From Branchiostoma floridae (taxonomy: Eukaryota; Chordata; Leptocardii; Amphioxiformes; Branchiostomatidae), in the NCBI RefSeq assembly GCF_000003815.2, contig NC_049995.1, positions 1,366,057 to 1,397,413 on the forward strand: a stretch of 31,357 nucleotides of DNA, written 5' to 3'. Under the pieces are notes generated by a model, which made no database searches, was not told the DNA's origin, and saw only the letters and a program-made list of their open reading frames with translations. Each line of letters begins with the position of its first letter. Position 1 is the first letter of the stretch. This document shows, in pieces, positions 1 through 8,542 of the stretch. Both the position numbers and the translations under genes were made by a program.

Positions 1-260
1 CTGAACCGAAACGTTGCTGCTAGTCCAGAACCATGTTACCGGTATTTGATTTTTTTTTTGCTCATTTTTTTATTGGCGCGCCGTGCGACCATCATTTCAA
101 AAATAGGCGCATTATTAAAATTACGGTCGCGATGCGACCAAATTTAGTCGCAGTCACGAGCCCTGCATCTAGGCTCATCTACGCTGTCTCCAAGATACAT
201 GTACAGAATTCAATCCTATGACATTAAGCAATAAAGGCCTTTCTGTAGACAACATGTGTA
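1..260. other. Intronic flank with no gene seen
   Basis: No exon of the dihydropyrimidinase gene is recognisable here on the minus strand. The stretch includes self-complementary GC patches around GGTCGC/GCGACC (about 85-160) that may be the remains of a small inverted-repeat element. No complete termini can be defined. Confidence 0.4.
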
Positions 261-715
261 TGTACCTACCCTGTTAGCGATGGTGACTGATGTGTACATG
301 TACCTACCCTGTTAGCGATGGTGACTGATGTGTACATGTACCTACCCTGTCAGCGATGGTGACTGATGTGTACATGTACCTACCCTGTTAGCGATGGTGA
401 CTAATGTGTACATGTACCTACCCTGTTAGCGATGGTGACTGATGTGTACATGTACCTACCCTGTTAGCGATGGTGACTGATGTGTACATGTACCTACCCT
501 GTTAGCGATGGTGACTGATGTGTACATGTACCTACCCTGTTAGCGATGGTGACTGATGTGTACATGTACCTACCCTGTTAACGATGGTGACTGATGTGTA
601 CATGTACCTACCCTGTTAGCGATGGTGACTGATGTGTACATGTACCTACCCTGTTAGCGATGGTGACTGATGTGTACATGTACCTACCCTGTTAGCGATG
701 GTGACTGATGTGTAC
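261..715. repeat. 38-bp minisatellite, 12 copies, built from an exon end and 5' splice site
   Basis: Twelve units start at 261, 299, 337, 375, 413, 451, 489, 527, 565, 603, 641 and 679. The period is exactly 38 bp and the last copy ends a few bases short. Units are nearly identical: one base differs in the units at 337, 375 and 565. Bases 1-29 of each unit equal 1159-1187, which is 20 nt of the 3' end of dihydropyrimidinase exon e plus 9 nt of its intron. Each unit therefore carries a full donor, AACAGG|GTAGGTACA, in the sense orientation of the gene. The remaining 9 bp (ATGTGTACA) create a GTACATGTAC palindrome at each junction. The array lies in the intron, downstream of the real donor in gene orientation. 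Confidence 0.97.
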
Positions 716-717
716 TA

Positions 718-1148
718 GGGCTGGGTACCGGTACAGAAAATTCAGGTCCAGGTCCGGTTCAGGTCCAAAGGATCAGGTCCAGGTCCGGACCTGAACCTGG
801 ACCTGATTCAGTACACGACTCATACCAATGGTCCATTTCACTACAGAGAAATCTGTTTGGTGGATTATTAAACTTACACTGGCGTTTTAAAATCCTATAA
901 CGCTAACTGCACCTGTACGATTGGCTGCAAAACTTGGTAGAAATTACTATAAACTCTACTCTACTTCACTCTTGTTATTTTCTTCCACCTACAAGCACCA
1001 AAACGTGTGAATGCCTGACAAAATAATCTCTTAATTTTCTAATCGGTCCAACGTCCGGTCCACCCAATTTTTTCAGGTCCGGCGATTCTGGACCGGTCCA
1101 ATAAGAAAAACCGGTTTTGTACCGGTACGCTGTACCGATACCCAGCCC
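718..1148. mobile_element. 431-bp MITE with TA duplication, between minisatellite and exon e
   Basis: The element is flanked by TA at 716-717 and 1149-1150. The left end reads GGGCTGGGTACCGGTACAG and the right end, reverse-complemented, GGGCTGGGTATCGGTACAG. Just inside the left end are repeated AGGTCC units in both orientations (about 745-805) that can fold into a hairpin. No coding sequence is seen. TA duplications fit a Tc1/mariner-like mobiliser, but the termini were not matched to a named family. Confidence 0.75.
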
Positions 1149-1167
1149 TAAAGTTATATGTACCTAC

Positions 1168-1281
1168 CCTGTTAGCGATGGTGACTGCACGGTTGGTTGC
1201 CTCCCCTTCTACCTCCTCTGGACGACACATGGCGTGCCCCTCGGGACCGGTGATGCCCAGAGCGATCAGTTTCTTGGAACA
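1168..1281 (-). CDS. DPYS: Dihydropyrimidinase, coding exon e (last exon in window)
   Basis: This 114-nt exon encodes 38 residues: [18 protein letters not shown], then [20 protein letters not shown]. It aligns with the [20 protein letters not shown] region of vertebrate DPYS. The acceptor is ACCACACAG ending at 1282; the donor is AACAGG|GTAGGTACA with GT at 1167-1166. Both junctions are phase 0. The expected next segment (NCPLYIVHVMSKSAA in vertebrates, with another metal His) was not found between 1 and 1167, so the rest of the gene lies beyond the left edge. The last 20 exon bases plus the first 9 intron bases are the source of, or share a source with, the tandem array at 261-715. Confidence 0.94.
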
Positions 1282-1743
1282 CTGTGTGGTAATGTAGAAA
1301 CATGGAACACTCAAAGACTCATGCACCAGTCACTTTCTCTCTGCACAAGTGACTAACAAGTCACAGCCCATACCAGACATGTCCACTAGTTAACCTATTG
1401 CTGCTAAGGGCTCAACCATGCACATACTATTACTATAGAACATGTCAGCAGAGAGAGAGGGTTAAATAACATTCTGTTCTGGAAATAGTGCTATAACATT
1501 TATAATTACTTAACTTCTAGAACCTGCGCCTGACCACATACGTACATCACTCAAAAGAACATACACATGGGACATACATGTATCGCTCATGTCTGATCTT
1601 TTTTTTTTTAATCAGATGAAAGGGAATTTATAATCCACATACACACATGCTTTATAGGACCGATTATTTTCTTTTAAACTCTTTGTTTAACATACACCCA
1701 GCACAGTAATAATGGAATGAGACCTGAAGTTAACCGTTATTAC

Positions 1744-1886
1744 CTCATCAATGAGGTCCCCATTCTCTGCATGCACCTGAGCGAGGCCCCCTATCTCTTT
1801 GCACCGGCAGAACACCTGATACATTTCTGCATCATTCAGCATCATCACATTTTTGTATGCCATGAACATCTTGAAGGAGTTCACAC
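1744..1886 (-). CDS. DPYS: Dihydropyrimidinase, coding exon d (carboxylated-Lys exon)
   Basis: This 143-nt exon completes the split Gly codon and encodes [15 protein letters not shown], then [18 protein letters not shown] and [14 protein letters not shown]. The lysine in [10 protein letters not shown] is at the position carboxylated to bridge the two metals in dihydropyrimidinases and hydantoinases. The His of QVHAENGD is a further metal ligand. CRMP proteins have SFLVYMAFK here, so both residues argue for an active enzyme. The acceptor is TTTTTCCAG ending at 1887 and the donor GTAATA starts at 1743; exit is phase 0. The following intron is 462 bp. Confidence 0.95.
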
Positions 1887-1908
1887 CTGGAAAAACAGTG
1901 GCAAATAC

Positions 1909-2215
1909 CAGGGCTTAAAATACTGGGTATATGTGCACATTGGTGCACTCAAAATTGGAGCTGTGCACATAATTTTTTTCTGTGGGTGCACCAGTGCACC
2001 CAAATATTTTCATAGGTTAACATGTGTAAATGTGTAAAAGATATCAAAGTATACTAGTATACACCATATTCTTGACATCTTAGTGTTAGAAAGATTATAA
2101 AATGTCATAGTTCATGTTGGAATTTGGGTTCATTAAGATTAGGTTTTCTACATTATTTTATTTTGTGTTTGGTGCACCCAAGGTTTCAGGTTGGGTTGCA
2201 TGTCTGTCAAATATT
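1909..2215. mobile_element. GGTGCACC MITE, degraded copy
   Basis: It begins CAGGGCTTAAAATAC and contains the near-palindrome GGGTGCACCAGTGCACCC at about 1984-2001. A body around TATCAAAGTATACTAGTATA matches, in opposite orientation, the copy at 12023-12330. It lies in the intron between exons d and c of the dihydropyrimidinase gene. No protein is encoded. The right edge is approximate. Confidence 0.65.
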
Positions 2216-2284
2216 TTCATTCTTTGATCATATATCTTTATTTTCCACAAAGCATACTATCAAGATTTCCAAAAGCCAAGGCCA

Positions 2285-2434
2285 CGGGGTAGACCCCCGA
2301 AGCACCGGAGGGATCAAATTGCAAAGGATATTGGACAGAGTATCAAGTTTGCGGAGACAAGAGCGGAGAATCGTGCAACCTGGAGACTTCTAACGGAGAG
2401 GAGCAAGGGGCCAGTCCCTGGCCTAGGCACTTAG
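2285..2434 (+). pseudogene. C-terminal remnant of a LINE reverse transcriptase ORF
   Basis: An open stretch of 49 codons reads RGRPPKHRRDQIAKDI, then GQSIKFAETRAENRATWRL and LTERSKG, and stops at TAG 2432-2434. The pattern GRPPKRW..DI, then A.NR..WR, is the usual end of ORF2 in many animal non-LTR elements and resembles the C-termini of the two LINEs in this window. Nothing further upstream is recognisable, so it is a 5'-truncated fragment, antisense to the host gene inside its intron. Confidence 0.6.
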
Positions 2435-2562
2435 GCAGGTAGGCAGGCTTTGACTGAGGTGAGAAGGATGCATCTTTGGATCTGTCCATTTGTAAAAACA
2501 GTATCAGAGCACGTCTGTGCTTTTTATTCCTTAACAATTAAGTTGAGATGTGGACGTCTCAC

Positions 2563-2650
2563 CTCGCTCCTTGGTAATCGTCTCCATTTCCTCCCCAACC
2601 TTGTCACTCCACCAGGTCACAGCCATGTGGAACGAGTAGTCACAACAAAC
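2563..2650 (-). CDS. DPYS: Dihydropyrimidinase, coding exon c
   Basis: This 88-nt exon encodes [19 protein letters not shown] followed by [10 protein letters not shown] and the first base of a split Gly codon. It corresponds to the VCCDYSLHVAVTWWSDQV region of vertebrate DPYS. The acceptor is ATTGCCAG ending at 2651 and the donor GTGAGA begins at 2562. Phase is 0 on entry and 1 on exit, which matches the next exon, starting GT GTG AAC. It keeps the order and spacing of the family. The following intron is 676 bp and contains a MITE remnant and the end of a LINE. Confidence 0.92.
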
Positions 2651-2789
2651 CTGGCAATGTAAACAAGTAAACATCATAGTAAACAATCCCTCAACCATAC
2701 CTCTATCTTTGCTTTGGCCTGCTATCCTTTTTTTATTTGTACGTCCCTCACACTTTTCATTCAGTCCATTCCTTTCAGTCTGTTTGCTA

Positions 2790-2981
<192 letters not shown>

Positions 2982-3099
2982 CTAATACTACTAGTACACA
3001 CATCATCATCATGTATTCTTATAGTGGAATACTTATTATATTTCAGCCATACCATAGGTATGGTGAAATATATTGTATTCGTAATGTTTCTTTCTTTCT

Positions 3100-3720
3100 C
3101 CTGTCAAATCTTCAAATCGATTCAACTCCGTCGTTCCTGGACCGAATTACTTGAAATTTGGCACAAGGGTAGAGTGGGTCAATACCCAGGTGCTTTTTTC
3201 TCATTTTTTTCATATCTTTCTTTGAAATGATTTTATTCATGTTTTTTGCAATTTTTATGTACATTTTGCCCCCCTGTTCCCTGGTGTTACAGCCGAATGA
3301 CCTAAAATTTGGTACAGAGGTGCCTTGATCATATGCCCACAAAATTCCAAAAACAATTTTGGCATACGGTACAGCAAAATGCTTAATTTTGGCATTTTTT
3401 GGCATTTTTTGCCCCAGAAATGACATTTTTTGGCTCCTATACCCCCATTTTACAACCAAATGACCTGAAATTTGGTATAGGAGTGCCGTCTACATATGCG
3501 CACATGAATTCATTGACACCTTTGGCATACGGTACAACAAAATGCTTAATTTTAGAATTTTTTGGCCATTGTTTGACCAAAAACGTACGCTTTTGGCTCC
3601 TGTTCCCTGGTCTTGTAACCAAATGACCTACATTTTGGTAAATAGGTGCACTAGATATTCATTCAAATGACCCATGTATAATTTCTGGCATAAACCACTT
3701 CAAAATGATATATTTGGGTA
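3100..3720. repeat. Degenerate tandem array, about 162-bp period, 4 units
   Basis: A core resembling ACCAAATGACCTGAAATTTGGTA recurs at about 3138, 3295, 3459 and 3621, and GGCATACGGTACAGCAAAATG recurs between copies. In two units the minus strand reads as a similar open peptide (KIKHFxVPYAK ... GTxxPNFRSFGC), but the units are out of frame with each other. I treat it as non-coding repeat inside the large dihydropyrimidinase intron. Confidence 0.7.
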
Positions 3721-3899
3721 CTTTTTTAGTAATTCTCCACTGGCCAGAGGGTCAACGACGTCGTTGACCTCTCCCACCTGAAGACAGCATGTGCACATGT
3801 CTATATATACTACTAAACTTGATTAAAGAGGCAACCAATCACATAGCCTGAGTCAACATCCCGAAGGGGATTGGCAGCTAATCAGTGAGCCCGGTGTTA

Positions 3900-4640
3900 T
3901 CTCGATGAGTCCATTCTGGCACGGAGGGGGTACATATTTTTTAAATTCATCTTTGGACTGTTGATTATATAATGTCTCTCAATGGGAGTATTTTTGAACT
4001 GGACTATTTTGCAATTTTACATGGGGTGTACTGGAAGAGTCCATTCTTGCATGGATGGGGGCATTTTTTTTAAATTTGTTTATGGACTTTGGTGATTTGA
4101 TATGTCAAAGTGTTTCAGTGTGGTTATTTTTTGACTGGTCAACTTTGCAATTTTACATAGGTTGTGCTGGAAGAGTCGATCCTTACATGGGGGGATTTTT
4201 AAAAACCATTTTTGGGACTTTGGTGATTACGTCCAAGTCCAATTTTAGCGGATGTATTTTTGGACTGCACCACTTTACATAGGGGCATCGCAAAAAGAGT
4301 CCATTCTTGCATGGGGATGTTTTCAAATTTAGTTTTAGAAAGGTGATAATTCAATAGTCCATTTTTAGTGGAAGTGTTTTTGGACTGGTCTATTTTACCT
4401 TTTCATGCCTTTTTTGCTTAGTTCAACCTTGACCATGTTTTCAGTGAGAGTATTTCTGGACTGGTCTATTGTGCAAATTCACATGGGGTGCACTGGAAGA
4501 GTCCATTCTTGCACTAGGAATTTTGTAAGATTCATTTTTGGGTGTCATTAAGTGTCATTAAGTGACTTTTAAACAAAAGTGTTCGATTCTTGCACATGGG
4601 TGATTTTGGAATAGTCTGTTGTTGCATGGGGAGGGAGATG
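3900..4640. repeat. Degenerate tandem array, about 130-bp period
   Basis: The motif GAGTCCATTCTTGCATGGGG recurs with changes at about 3907, 4038, 4174, 4297 and 4498. Each is followed by a T-rich stretch and TTTTTGGACTGGTC-like blocks. Spacings of 131, 137 and 123 bp, then about 201, suggest an old minisatellite with one enlarged unit. No coding potential is supported. Confidence 0.65.
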
Positions 4641-5229
4641 GCTGAAATATGCTGCATTTGCTCTCAAGCAAATGTCAGCCTTTCTAGTACTACATGTATT
4701 GCTGTGCTTTCAAGCATTTGAAACAAGTCAAAAAATTTATTACATGAATTTCTGTTTAGGTTGAAATCAATACAATCTAGACTTTCCATTTTTCCTTCAA
4801 TCTTTCCAAAGTAGGACTATTTCCTCCCACTAGGACAGGCTATTAGTCATGCATTCAAAACATTTAGGTACCAGTACCAAAATATTGATGAAAACATTCC
4901 TTGGACCTAGAATAACTATTAAAGGAAGAAAAGTCTTACTCTTGGTGAAGAGTTTAAGGCTTGAACAATAATTATTTTCACATCCATGCTATAATCTTCT
5001 TTGACTTTGGAAGACTTTGCTTGGGGCTTTATTGTTCCATATAATGATATAGCAAAAATTACTTGCAACCAAATATTTTTGATTGCTCAACACAAACCTT
5101 CCTGCAAACTTCTTTTTTGCTAACAGGAAAATTGATGTGCACACGGATGTCATCCATATATTTAAGGCAGTGTGGTGGTCTATTCTACTGATTTCTAGAA
5201 AACTGAAACCTTTAACTGTGGAAGGCTGT
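4641..5229. other. Intronic sequence, no feature seen
   Basis: AT-rich sequence inside the 8.8-kb dihydropyrimidinase intron. I see no exon, RNA gene or recognisable repeat. Confidence 0.4.
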
Positions 5230-5232
5230 TTA

Positions 5233-5636
5233 GGCCACACTAATTTTATTTGTTGTTTCTCAGATTTTTTCAGGAAAAAATTGGGTCGGTCGATCGAAAA
5301 AAAAAATTTTTTTAACTTTTGCAAAAAGTCGGGGGTAGGAGAGATTGGAGGCTTACTCAAGTTACATAACAGAAATAACAACATTTCAACATTTAGGGGG
5401 TCCCTGGTACTGTGGTAGCAAAGTTCAAAATTTGAAGAAAAATGATAAACGTACCATCCAAAGTAGGCACGTACAGCTTCTGGAATCTGAGGCCCATAGT
5501 TAATTTGAGAAAGGAGAGGCTGTGAAATTTTGTAACACGAGATGTTGCCATCAATTTTAAAAGTTTTTTTTTTGTTTCAAATTGGAAAAAATAGGGCTGG
5601 GAAATCCGAGAAACAACAAATAAAATTGGTGTGGCC
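5233..5636. mobile_element. 404-bp Harbinger-like MITE with TTA duplication
   Basis: Inverted ends start GGCCACACTAATTTTATTTG on the left; the right end, reverse-complemented, reads GGCCACACCAATTTTATTTG. Similarity continues through TTGTTTCTCAGATTT. It is flanked by TTA at 5230-5232 and 5637-5639. A 3-bp TWA duplication plus GG-starting termini is the usual signature of PIF/Harbinger elements. No transposase is present. Internal GGGTCGGTCGATCG resembles a block in the element at 15513-15904, which suggests a shared family. Confidence 0.7.
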
Positions 5637-5869
5637 TTACCCTGAGAACACAAGCTACTGGCAGTGAGAACCTAAGCTGGCCCTCAGTAATAGATGAGAA
5701 GACTAGGGAGGAAGTACTTCCTGTGGTGCTCCAGTATCACTATGATGTCATGATGGGTAAAAATGACTTCATAGTTACAGAATGGCCTGACTGGCACAGA
5801 TAAGCTGTGGGTGGTCAGAAGGCCACTAATTTATTGCCATGACAATGGAGATATTGCTTTGGGTGCATC

Positions 5870-6500
5870 TGTCTTTTGTGTCCAGATTTTTGTAGTCATC
5901 ATAACCTAAGAACCTCTTGTTAGATTACTCTCACTGGTATATTTGGCATGTAGATAGGTGGTGGGATGACAAAGGTTAAGGTCTATTTGGAGCCCCTAGA
6001 TTGTGACCTTGGTACTGCAGCAAAACATTTCTTTAATTCTTTTACCTGGTCTAGATTTTTTGGTGGTATATAGCCTGAGATGTAAGGAAAAATGATACCA
6101 GTTTGGGCCCCCTAGCAGCTTGCTCTGGACCTGCATGGGTATTTTTGTCATTTTTGTCCAAGGAGAATAACGGAACATAGGAACGACAGATTTCCATGAT
6201 ATTTAGTATGCAGGTATCTTTGACAGAAATGTACATATTGAAGTGGAAATTATGCAAATTTGGATATAATTTGAACACTTAATGAGGAAATTCTATATTT
6301 ACAATGTTTTTCAATGATAAGACTCAGAGGATATGAGGTCTCTGAACTCCTTTTGGGTCTGGGATTTTGGAAACTGCTGAACTGGAATATCAACATGGAA
6401 ACAGAGTCTGAGGGGAAAGTCTGTTCTGCTGTCTTGGTTAGCAGAAACAAGTTTTTCATAAATGTACGAAATAAGATAATCATACAATTCTAGAGTTATC
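5870..6500. repeat. Octamer-repeat family, degraded left portion
   Basis: It contains two divergent units of the family seen intact at 7020-8160. Blocks resemble GGTATATTTGGCATGTAGATAG (about 5936), AGTTTGGGCCCCCTAGCAGC (about 6100) and GGAGAATAACGGAACATAGG (about 6161), in the same order as there. It runs into the assembly gap. Confidence 0.6.
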
Positions 6501-7019
6501 NNNNNNNNNNNNNNNNNNNNNNNNNNNNNNNNNNNNNNNNNNNNNNNNNNNNNNNNNNNNNNNNNNNNNNNNNNNNNNNNNNNNNNNNNNNNNNNNNNNN
6601 NNNNNNNNNNNNNNNNNNNNNNNNNNNNNNNNNNNNNNNNNNNNNNNNNNNNNNNNNNNNNNNNNNNNNNNNNNNNNNNNNNNNNNNNNNNNNNNNNNNN
6701 NNNNNNNNNNNNNNNNNNNNNNNNNNNNNNNNNNNNNNNNNNNNNNNNNNNNNNNNNNNNNNNNNNNNNNNNNNNNNNNNNNNNNNNNNNNNNNNNNNNN
6801 NNNNNNNNNNNNNNNNNNNNNNNNNNNNNNNNNNNNNNNNNNNNNNNNNNNNNNNNNNNNNNNNNNNNNNNNNNNNNNNNNNNNNNNNNNNNNNNNNNNN
6901 NNNNNNNNNNNNNNNNNNNNNNNNNNNNNNNNNNNNNNNNNNNNNNNNNNNNNNNNNNNNNNNNNNNNNNNNNNNNNNNNNNNNNNNNNNNNNNNNNNNN
7001 NNNNNNNNNNNNNNNNNNN
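6501..7019. other. Assembly gap, 519 N
   Basis: Unsequenced bases. The flanks on both sides belong to the same repeat family, so the missing sequence is probably repeat as well. Confidence 0.99.
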
Positions 7020-8167
7020 TTGTTTTGGGCTTGTGAGTCTGTGTGTCTGTCTGTGTGTTAACAGCATAACTCAAGAAGCCTTGGATGGATCCAGATAATA
7101 TTTGGTAGGTGGGTAGGGGTCGGGAAAACGAAGGTCAAGTTCGATGATGGGCCCCCTAGCGGCTTGCTAAGGTACTGTAGCAGAACCTCAATTCTTGATA
7201 TCTCGTGTTCTGGACATGCTGTGGTTATGATTTTTGAGTGGTAGATAGCCCTTAGGGCAGAGAGTAAGTGCGGTAAGTTTGGACCCCCTAGCGGCTTGTT
7301 TGGAACTGCAGTCGCCGATTTCCTTTCAAACTTTGGACGAGAATAACTCGAGAACGTGTTGATGGATCGTCATGAGTTTTGGTATGTAGATAGCCCAAGT
7401 AACAATGTACATAATAAAATACTAATTATGCAAATCAGCAGCTAATTTGCATAATTAATGACGAAAGTTTATAAATCCGCTGCATTTCATGTTAGGACTT
7501 TCAAACTTGTCATATATAGATGAGAAAGAGAGAAATATCAATGCATGTTAATTATGCAAATGACGGCCTCATTTGCATAATTAATGAGAAAATATAAACG
7601 TGTTGACGGATCGTCATGATTTTTGGTATATAGATAGCCAAAGGGAAGACTTACATGATGGAATTCTAATTATGCAAATCGACAGCTAATTTGCATAATT
7701 AATGAGGAAAGTTTGTAAAATCCACTGCATGCCTTTCTAGGACTTTCAAACTTGTCACATTTGTAGCTGAGAAAGAAAGAAATATCAGTACATATTAATT
7801 ATGCAGATTATGGTCTCATTTGCATAATTAATGGGAAAATATGAACGTGTTGACGGATCGTCATGATTTTCGGTATGTAGGTAGCCTAAGTAAAAACTTA
7901 CATGATGAGATACTAATTATGCAAATTAACGGCTAATTTGCATAGTTAATGCGGAAAGTTGATAAATCCACTGCATTCCGTGATAGGACTTTCAAACTTG
8001 TCACATATGCACATATGTAACTGAGAAAGATGGCAGAGAGTAAGAGGTGTATGTTTGGGTCCGGTAACGTCTTTTCTTGAACTGCAGGAGCCGGTTTAGT
8101 TTCCTACTTTGAAAGAGAATAAGTCAAGAAGGGATGAAAGGATCATAATGATTTTTGATATGCTGAT
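7020..8167. repeat. Octamer-repeat family with about 246-bp tandem units
   Basis: It starts with TGTGTCTGTCTGTGTGTTAA and CATAACTCAAGAAG, the subterminal block of the family. Units then carry ATAACTCGAGAACGTG, ATGATTTTTGGTATGTAGAT and GGCCCCCTAGCGGCTTG. Three long units begin near 7345, 7590 and 7836. Five inverted pairs of AATTATGCAAAT/ATTTGCATAATT (about 7421, 7548, 7667, 7795 and 7913) can form hairpins. The last unit is split by the LINE at 8168 and resumes at 11567. No coding sequence is supported. Confidence 0.8.
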
Positions 8168-8265
8168 TAAGACAGAGTGCTGACATATTAATTATGCTGA
8201 TTAAGACAGAGTGCTGACCTCCTAGTTGGTAGTCCCCGGGCAACGGCTGCTGCAATGACCCTGAG

Positions 8266-8505
8266 TTGCGATACCATCGGGGGCCGGGCGGAGCACCAGC
8301 AGGTCTACCTGTGGTGTTCCCCCCGCTCCTGGCAGGTTCAACCATGGTGGGACGGTTCTCAGGGGAGCTGCAGCTGGCTAACAGCACCTGCACTCCGCAT
8401 ATAGCTGTTCAGGGCCAATCACCCGTCCAGTTGCCAGAGCGGAGGAAACCAACATTCTGGCAAATACCCGATTACGAAAGTCACGAGGAATTATCCACAA
8501 ACTAG
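8266..8505 (+). other. Possible short ORF in LINE leader
   Basis: An open frame of 79 codons starts MRYHRGPGGAPAGLPVVF, in the GC-rich 5' leader of the LINE. It has no recognisable domain, and similar open frames exist in the other frames because stops are rare in this GC-rich part. It could be an ORF1 relic, or simply leader RNA. Confidence 0.2.
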
Positions 8506-8542
8506 ATCGAGGGTAGCCAGGCAGACGTCTCACCCAGACCCT

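Noticed and set aside
261-715. CRISPR-like array
   Set aside because: Units are uniform 38-bp direct repeats with no variable spacers, in an animal intron.
6480-7074. Long minus-strand frames across 6501-7019
   Set aside because: They consist almost wholly of N and are an artefact of the gap; the same applies at 16785-16884, 20854-21126 and 24398-24497.
8219-8330. HDV-like self-cleaving ribozyme at the LINE 5' end
   Set aside because: TTGGTA/TACCA pairing and GGGCAAC look suggestive, but the P1 and P3 strands are not in the required order. I could not complete the fold.
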